Assembly: GCA_002205965.3 (NCBI GenBank)
Contig: NADL03000038.1
Span: forward strand, 62,001 to 126,000
Length of the DNA stretch: 64,000 nt
From: Kappaphycus alvarezii
Lineage: Eukaryota; Rhodophyta; Florideophyceae; Gigartinales; Solieriaceae
Reading direction: 5' to 3'
The notes under the pieces were generated by a model that was not told where the DNA came from, searched no databases, and saw nothing but the letters and a program-made list of their open reading frames with translations. The translations under genes and the position numbers were made by a program. Below are positions 57,010 to 64,000 of the stretch, piece after piece (position 1 is the stretch's first letter; every line of letters begins with the position of its first letter).

Positions 57010-59600
57010 AAATGGTTTGGTCAATTTCAAAATTAGCGGGCTTTTTTTTGACACCACCATCATTTCAAAATGACTTCGCTCTCCGCATTTCACATGTTGA
57101 GTGTTTATCATTTATTTCATATGTTGTTCCACATTTAATTTGTTTTTCTGCAGCTAAGTTCAGATTGATTGCATATTTTCCACGAGCATCCCTCGATTAA
57201 AAAACTTTATTGGCTCTTTCAAAGTCCCCCTATATATGATAGAGGGGTCTACTGTTGCCAGCACTAGATTTTGTTGGTACATGGAACATTATGTCGCACG
57301 TCGGCCATCTACAATGAGGTGCGAGATAGGATGTCCATGCTTCAACAAATGATACTACTAAGGCACTGGTAAGGTTGCCGTAGATTCGCACCGCTGTAGG
57401 CAGTTTTGACTGTGTTTACGCGTCCATAAGCCCGAAAATATGGTATGACCGTAGCCGTTATGTTCACATATTCAAAGCCTATTCCGGTCTTTTCAGAGAC
57501 AATTTGGGCATCTCTTGTGGCTTTTTGTTAGTTATATTCACCTGTTAATGAGGACATCAGATAAGTGCCAAGATATGTCCCAAAAATAACTTAACCTAAG
57601 ATTTCGCCTTGCCTCCTTTAATTCCAAAACTAGAACAGAGATTACTATGCCTTCAGATTCTATTATGATGCCATATGTTCTACCATCAAAGCCGCGCGAG
57701 AAAGCGTTCTCGCTGCCACTTAAATAACGGCCAGCATCTGTCAGCATTTGGATGGACAATTCCAAACAGCTCGTTCCGCATTCTACAAACACTCTAATAA
57801 CCAGGCTCTCGCAATGGATACAACTTGACATGGAATTTTGCTAAAAAAAGATCGAACTAAAGAAAAAATTCACCTTCTCGCTCTGACCTAAGCCAATTTT
57901 GAGAAAGCAGCATCAAATATCCCTGAAAATAGCCAAATAGCTTCTAATAACGATTGAATCGCCGCTTACTTTGCGGGTATAATGCTCGGTGAGAGAGAGT
58001 AGCTCAACCTGTGGCTTATTCTTGGAAATTATGAGCTTCAGTAGCCTTGATAAGTATACCACCCCAAGAATGTGCTTAAAATCTAGAATAAAAACTCTAG
58101 ATAGGTGAAAATTCTATCATTATGCGAGTTGCTTAGCCTATTTTCGTTCTATTTTCGCCTTTTCTAAACTTTTGATCAAAGTATCATCCAAAATATGGGT
58201 AGTATTTGCTAGTAACAATACAAAGAAAATTAACAAGAAAGGAAACTTTAACTTAGACCGTATAACTTTTGTTCACTGCTGCAGTAGCGTTTTTCATTCA
58301 ATAGTACTGTTAGCTCTGAGTGATTGCTATAATTACATACCCTTTAAATGGAAAGACTCAACGAAATTCTAAAAACGTACTCTTCGTATAACTGGTACTC
58401 ATTACACATATTTCCTTATTCTACATTAAACGATTCTAGAGTCAGACTTTGAATTATAGTCAAAAATATTTTAATCGATCTCTCATGATTTGGGATTTCA
58501 AGCCTAGCTTGAAATCCTTACCATAAAGTTGTCATTAGGGAAACCTATCACATAAATAGAGACACGAGAAAAAGGCAATATAATTTCAGATCTTAGTCGT
58601 GAAATATGAAATATCATGATAAATCCACAAAAAACTGCAACATTTTGAAACAAATAAATTTGCTATATGCACAGAATAATAAATTTAAATTACCGCTCAA
58701 GAATCCAAGAACACAATAAACCTGAATTAAGTGCACATTTTCCGAACGCAGTTTGTCAATAACGAACGCCATCAACCTCTAAACTGTTTCTGTTCTGGCT
58801 TCGAAAATTTTCAAAGGAGGCAGAGCTGGCATGGAAAAGAGCTAGAAATATCGCAAGATGAAAGAAGTTGGGCAGCTTTGCGGCTGGGTTCTGTAATTGA
58901 TCCAAGTTTGGGGCTTTTTAGTCGAAAAAGGGTATTGAGGGGCCTTGGAAGTAGTTCTATACATGAATCCAAGTAGATGCTGCCTCTTGGGTTACTTTCT
59001 CTGACCGACGAGCAGTATAACCAAAAAGTAAGCGGCGATTTTATAATAGTTGAAAATTAGTTTAGAACGCTTCGCGGCCAGTACATGATGCTTTCGCAAA
59101 AGAGCCGTTGGTCAGAGTCATATTATGACTGTTTTTAAGTTCGGTCTTTGTATAAGAAACCTACACATGAATTGGTATCCGTTGCGAGAGCCTGATCTTC
59201 AGAAGTTTTGCAAGCTGCGGAACAGGCTGTTGAGTAATGCTGATGCCACTGCTGAGAGGTGCAGGCGTGTATTGGAGCTATCGCGTGAGCGCCTTCTTGC
59301 GAGGCACGGTCGGCAGTTCGGAAGGAATCAGCATTGCACTTGAAGACGTAATAAATCGTACTATAATTAATACGCGCATGTAATGTCTGGTGCTAATTAG
59401 ATTATCGAGGATAGATAAGGAGCTGTATTGATCGAGAGATGTTCTTATGGGGATTTTCACAGCATGTCGATTGTGGAAGTACCGCTCTTCCCTTTGTCCC
59501 TTCGATGGTGACGCGCCTAGCCACTGAGGCGCGCAAATTCTTAGAGTACGACGGTTAAGAAGTCCGCCAATGCGCTGGTTCCAACTGATTCCGTTTCCTT
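57010..59600. other. AT-rich; only weak ORFs
   Basis: A minus ORF at 57538-57831 reads protein-like (DAGRYLSGSENAFSRGFDGR, YGIIIESEGIVISVLVLELK, LRLSYFWDISWHLSDVL) but matches no family I know. A plus ORF at 59125-59343 includes KFCKLRNRLLSNADATAERC. A ccccctatatatgatagagg imperfect palindrome lies at 57226-57246. Nothing else is supported. Confidence 0.3.
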
Positions 59601-60034
59601 TACTCCCCATCCCTCCGCAATTTCGAAAGAAAACTATGTCGAGTCACTTATACTGCGCCGACATGTTGACCCCCATTCAGAAGGACTCTGTAATAATGAT
59701 CCGTTTCCCGCATAGCTATACCCTGATGGACCCTGAGATGATAACCTACGATCTGCAAAGTTTGGCTCTAGAGTTTTGCACCGTTGCAACATCATATGGA
59801 ATCTCCTCACGGGACATGTGCTTAAGCCCGCTGGTCTCGCATAACAACAAGAAACTACCTAGCAGCTGGAAATCCCCGCCCAAATTATCGTCCAGGACAG
59901 CTCACGAGGTTGTGGTTCGCCACCTAACAAGACAATCCATCTCTTGTGACATTACGATCAACTCGTATTGGCATCTCCCGAGATCCGGTTCGAATCGAAG
60001 CTGGTTGCTAGCGCTGCTGATCTCGCTGATATAA
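59570..60034 (+). CDS. Hypothetical protein, 154 codons
   Basis: An uninterrupted plus frame. If the second ATG (59636) is the true start, it begins MSSHLYCADMLTPIQKDSVI, and it continues PHSYTLMDPEMITYDLQSLA, LSRDMCLSPL-type and HEVVVRHLTRQSISCDITIN segments. No domain is recognised. GC content is moderately higher than its flanks. Possible host or transposon gene. Confidence 0.3.
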   Translation: MRWFQLIPFPLLPIPPQFRKKTMSSHLYCADMLTPIQKDSVIMIRFPHSYTLMDPEMITYDLQSLALEFCTVATSYGISSRDMCLSPLVSHNNKKLPSSWKSPPKLSSRTAHEVVVRHLTRQSISCDITINSYWHLPRSGSNRSWLLALLISLI

Positions 60035-60265
60035 ATAAGCTTAAGAAGTTTCAACGGAGAATAACGTGCTCGTTTTTCTCAAATATCATGATCTTTTCCC
60101 TCGCCCCTGTAGTCCGCGCCCGGTTCTCCAACATATGCACGCACACTCCCTGTATTTGACGTGGTGCGGCGGCGGCATCCTGCTTCATCTTAACACGACA
60201 CAGTCACATATGGGCACGGAACTGTCACCTTCATTTCTACTCTTCATACCAGTAAAGTCATCCTT

Positions 60266-60850
60266 GCCACGTGTTCATTCTTTCTAGTTCCCTTGAAGGG
60301 CTCACGCTCTTGCTATTTTTACATGGCGGCGTAGGGAAAAGCACCCATCTGCATGAAGACGTCGAGCTCGAATGGCGGATTTCCGTCGATCTGTTAGGCG
60401 GGTGGCGGTTGCGAGACCAGCTGACTCATACCAGAGGCGTTGAGTTACGGGCGGATGGGATACATGGTTTTCGGCGGAATTGACGGAGTTAATGAGTGAT
60501 AGAGGGGAGTTCGGGTTGGGAGGCCTGCTGCCTTTGCGCGGAAGTGGTGGACAGAGTCTGTTTGTTGAGGGGAATGGTTTAATAAGACTGAGTTGGGGCG
60601 GAAACCGTGCAGTCGAGACGAGCGGGTTGGATTTATGCGGGCAGAATGAAACTAGAGGGGGTGAGTTGGGATGGTTCGAGACGGAGATACTGTATGAACT
60701 GGGAAAGGTGTATACCAGCAACAGGAGGAGTGGTTGCAGCAGTTCGCTTACAGGGATCAGTCATTTTCATTCATTTCTTGCACATATATGGTCAAGGACT
60801 ACTCAAATACTGCAATTATTTGGATTAAACATAGGGTTTTGAAAATTTCA
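60266..60850 (+). pseudogene. Possible broken gene, unrecognised
   Basis: G-rich coding-like sequence whose frames read VELEWRISVDLLGGWRLRDQ, RVGRPAAFARKWWTESVC, then VYQQQEEWLQQFAYRDQSFS and MVKDYSNTAIIWIKH. It is similar in base bias to the 30.4 kb candidate gene. A C/T-rich stretch and a cccctgtagtccgcgcccgg region precede it. No family is assigned. Confidence 0.25.
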
Positions 60851-60859
60851 AAACCATCA

Positions 60860-63800
60860 TTGATTTTACGAGTTCAAAAATTATATGTAAAGTACTTTAA
60901 TAATGTTGTAATTTTTTACGAACGCAGATTATTTTATTTTGAAAAATTATAGGCGCAGAAGTGCTCACTGCAGTCCTGTGAATGCCTTGTATTTGCTGCT
61001 GTTTCCTTTTGAATCCCATGTTCGATAAAAGTTACTGATACAAACGAGAAAAACCTACCAATAACATTGGAACCGAGTTCCGTAACGACGTTACGTGTCT
61101 GAATATTTAACCCATTGGAATTTATTACGGATCTTCTCGAAACTCATTCGAAGTAAGTTGATCATGCCTTTAATGCAGTCGACTACGTCATAGTCGTAGA
61201 CTGTGTCCATTATGGGACAAGGGAGGTGGCATCGCAATTATATTCATTAAATTCGAGTACAGAGATGTACTGGCTTACATAATTTACCTCGAAACATAAA
61301 TATCACTAGGAAGGCGAATAAAAGTGGTAGAATTGTCGTGGATAATGAAAAATGGGAGTTTTGAATGCATCGAAAACAGGGACCAGTACTCACTGGCTTG
61401 GGTCTCCGACATAGTTAAGAGGTATTCTAATGGCAATGGATGAGGCCTATTAATTAATAGGACTGCACGGTATGTGTGGAGATATTTCAAGTTTCTCTCT
61501 TTCGCTTTAGTTATGTGAGTCACAGGTTGGTTTTCTTTGTAGCGTCGCTCAGGTTGTTTCGAGGATTATACGCAATTTCTGCACATATTCGGTATCACCG
61601 AAGGTCATCCGGAATGCGCAATTTATTAAGTCTTATTTTATTTTCAAAGCCTTACAACGTATTTTTTTGTACGCGTAAAGAAATTAATTTCAGAAGTTTG
61701 CGGTGTATATGTGCGGTTTATATATTTTTTGTCATATTTACTTCCTGAGCTTTAAAAATCTTTTGAACCTTTCATTTTTTCACATGATAAATTTCCCTAT
61801 TGGAGGTATGAACTTCTAAAAGGGCTAAAGTTTTGTTTGAAAATGAAGTTGTAAATTGGTGGAAATAGCGGACTTCATTGGAATACTTAGAAAGCACAAA
61901 ATAAAATTCCTACATGGGTAGGACTAATCGGAAAGTAGGGCACCCTTGAGACAATCCAGTAAGTATTTAGGGCTGGAATAGAGTAAAAAGTAGGGATTTT
62001 TTGCAGAACAAAAGCCTCTTCCAAATTCATTTTTAGCAATTTCGGTACTCCTTGACGATATTCTAGGAAAACCGACATTCTCGGTAAATATTGTCGTGAG
62101 TTGGCTCTGGGGCCCAATATACTTCAAACATACAACGAAATTTTTTAAAGTTATGTTTATTTTTGCTTTCTGCTATTAAGCTCGTTGAAATGTGAGTACT
62201 CTCCGATAGGTAGCGACTTAACTGCGTCTGCAACTGGAAAGTAGTAAGAGACTTTTAGAAAGGGAATCTTTGCTTGTTAGACATGAACAAGTCATAATTG
62301 ACAAAAAGGGCAACAGTTAGAGCCACAAAAAAACATATACGACGATAGTTCCAAAAAACACTACTACTTTACGTTTCATTCTCGTTTACGTCTACTCGCA
62401 AACTGCAAATAAGTAATATTCAAAAATTACGTTTTTTCACATGCGAGACATTTATAACGAAGGAAGAAAAATAAAATGGAATGGAAAGCAGATTTATAGT
62501 AGAATTTGAGGTTCTGGTAGAGGTAATAGGACTAACGTCAAACCAAGGACAAACTTAGTCGCAACAAGTTCATGTAAAGAAGAAGCTTAATTTAGTGCTT
62601 TAATGCAGAAATATAGGACAAAATTGACGTCGAGCAGATTGGAAATGATCCTGAAAGCGCAGAAATATAGACCGACCTTGTAGAGGGTGCTGAAAGCACA
62701 GTAAAAATCAGTAGGAAACCAGCATAATTTATTAGAAAAGAAAAACGAACACCACCATATGTTATTGTTCTCACCAAGGATAGTTTAATGATGTACAGAA
62801 TCTGTATTTTCCCCAAAACAATCAAAAACGATTGAAAATATAATGAATCAGATGAAATCTCGCTGAGATGCAAAAAAATTTTTAAGGAATCCGACAGCGT
62901 TGGCAAAAGGATGGAAACGACGAGAATAATGTTTCAATTATATTCAGATTCAGTATTATTATTATTATTCGGACACGCTCATAAAATGTCACTATGCGAT
63001 TGTGTTGCCAAATTCCATAGAAATCTACATCTGTTTTGAGTCAAATCAATGTCACCGAAAAATTTTGAATTCTTAAAATTTACATAACCAACAGATTCTG
63101 AATAGGATTGATTTTTGACGCGCAAAATAGGTTCATTATCATTTGAACATACGTTTCTTTGCAAAAGCCATTTTTGGAAGAAGCTTAACAACTCACTCGA
63201 TCCCGTAACTATAAATTCAATATTGTGATTCCATCATTTTGGTAAAACATTTAGAAGCTAAGTTTATAAATACAAAATATATCTAGAGAGGAGATGGGAA
63301 TCCCAAAATACTTGACCCTCCAAATGAAAGAGTGAAGAAAACTTTTTTGCTGCTTCTCAAGTAGATTTTAGGGGCATTAATGGCGATAAGAAAGACATTC
63401 TTGGAGCAGTGCTTCTCAAATTTACCGCTCTGGGTGGAATCAGCTGCCCTGTATAGAGAAAAAGTGTATTATTGAGCTCTTTCTGCAGACGTGCGCTTTT
63501 TTCGGTCGAAAATCAAACCACAGTCTGGCGCGAAGGCCATCTAGCGCATCATGATCTCATCATGCAGCATATTCCCAAAGACATGCCTGCGCATGTGACG
63601 CAAGAGAGCGGAAACGTAGAATAAGAGGTCAATTCGCGTGCCACGTGCATGTTGCGATGTAGGCTAGGCATCAAGTGATGAAGCAGTAGCTCTTCTGGTC
63701 GATCATGTTGAGTGATATCTTCTGATCTAAATGCTTACGCATTTCTGCGTTAGAGACGAGGGCAAAATGTCCGTGTTGTGGTATTTTATACCAAAACTTG

Positions 63801-64000
63801 AAAGAGTATAGTTTGCATAGTGAGCCTATGTAAAGCTGATGATTGTGCTTGAATGGTTAACCTCTCAGCGAATGAAAAATATATTGCGCTGTACAGCTTC
63901 ACAAAGAGTTCCTCCCAATGCTATTTCTTGAAATACTGGAGAATTGTGCGATTTTCGATGTATATGTGACGTTTTCGACTATGGCAGTGAAAATTATAGA
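60860..64000. other. AT-rich, no supported gene
   Basis: ORFs at 61284-63191 are AT-driven. The frame at 61924-62127 (minus) looks slightly protein-like (NEFGRGFCSAKNPYFLLYSS) but is unassigned. A short (tat)n microsatellite lies near 62950. No tRNA, rRNA or terminal repeats were seen. Confidence 0.35.

Noticed and set aside
59985-60005. ggttcgaatcg resembling a tRNA T-loop
   Set aside because: No D-arm, anticodon or acceptor pairing could be built around it.

Overview
The window reads as nuclear DNA of a eukaryote. It holds spliceosomal introns with GTAAGT donors, a multi-pass copper transporter, a nucleotide-sugar/PAPS-type carrier, a RING-H2 protein, and a very large load of class I and class II transposable elements. 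Host genes are few, short, apparently intronless and GC-rich at third positions, set in AT-richer transposon debris. My best guess is a red alga of the Chondrus/Gracilaria type. That is inference from gene style and element families; a stramenopile alga or an oomycete cannot be excluded. I see no tRNA, rRNA, CRISPR or bacterial operon structure.

Layout: 0.3-0.75 kb, end of a Ty1/copia element. 1.8-3.45 kb, two head-to-head 3' ends of an RLE-type (restriction-like endonuclease) LINE. 4.4-5.0 kb, Ctr copper transporter (-). 7.1-7.45 kb, secreted Cys-rich protein (+) behind a pyrimidine-rich promoter. 8.5-8.9 kb, third RLE copy. 9.9-12.2 kb, coiled-coil gene (+) convergent with a Harbinger-type transposase (-). 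13.1-13.7 kb, internally deleted pogo transposase. 14.8-16.06 kb, Tc1 element with inverted repeats. 16.5-18.25 kb, copia remnant. 20.4-22.4 kb, RLE scrap and a Harbinger/ISL2EU-like transposase. 23-23.8 kb, Tc1. 24.8-28.8 kb, copia (-). 29.1-35.6 kb, nest of at least three copia copies around one possible host gene (30.4-30.95 kb). 36.2-38.15 kb, PiggyBac-like transposase (-) abutting a long RLE-LINE end (38.15-39.6 kb). 40.1-43.2 kb, spliced DDE transposase (-) divergent from a spliced unknown gene (+), plus a further unknown exon. 45.3-46.5 kb, RING-H2 membrane protein (+). 47.5-48.6 kb, SLC35B-type transporter (+). 49.9-51.3 kb, unrecognised broken gene (-). 52.1-57 kb, stacked Tc1, PiggyBac-like, Tc1 and Harbinger/ISL2EU-like transposases. 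57-64 kb, AT-rich with only weak ORFs.

Even the conserved host genes (Ctr, SLC35B, RING-H2) carry one-base losses, each in or beside a short homopolymer, and adding one base restores family motifs. Residual long-read indels are the simplest explanation, so a 'pseudogene' verdict on single frameshifts should be made cautiously throughout. CDS spans below therefore cover several frames.
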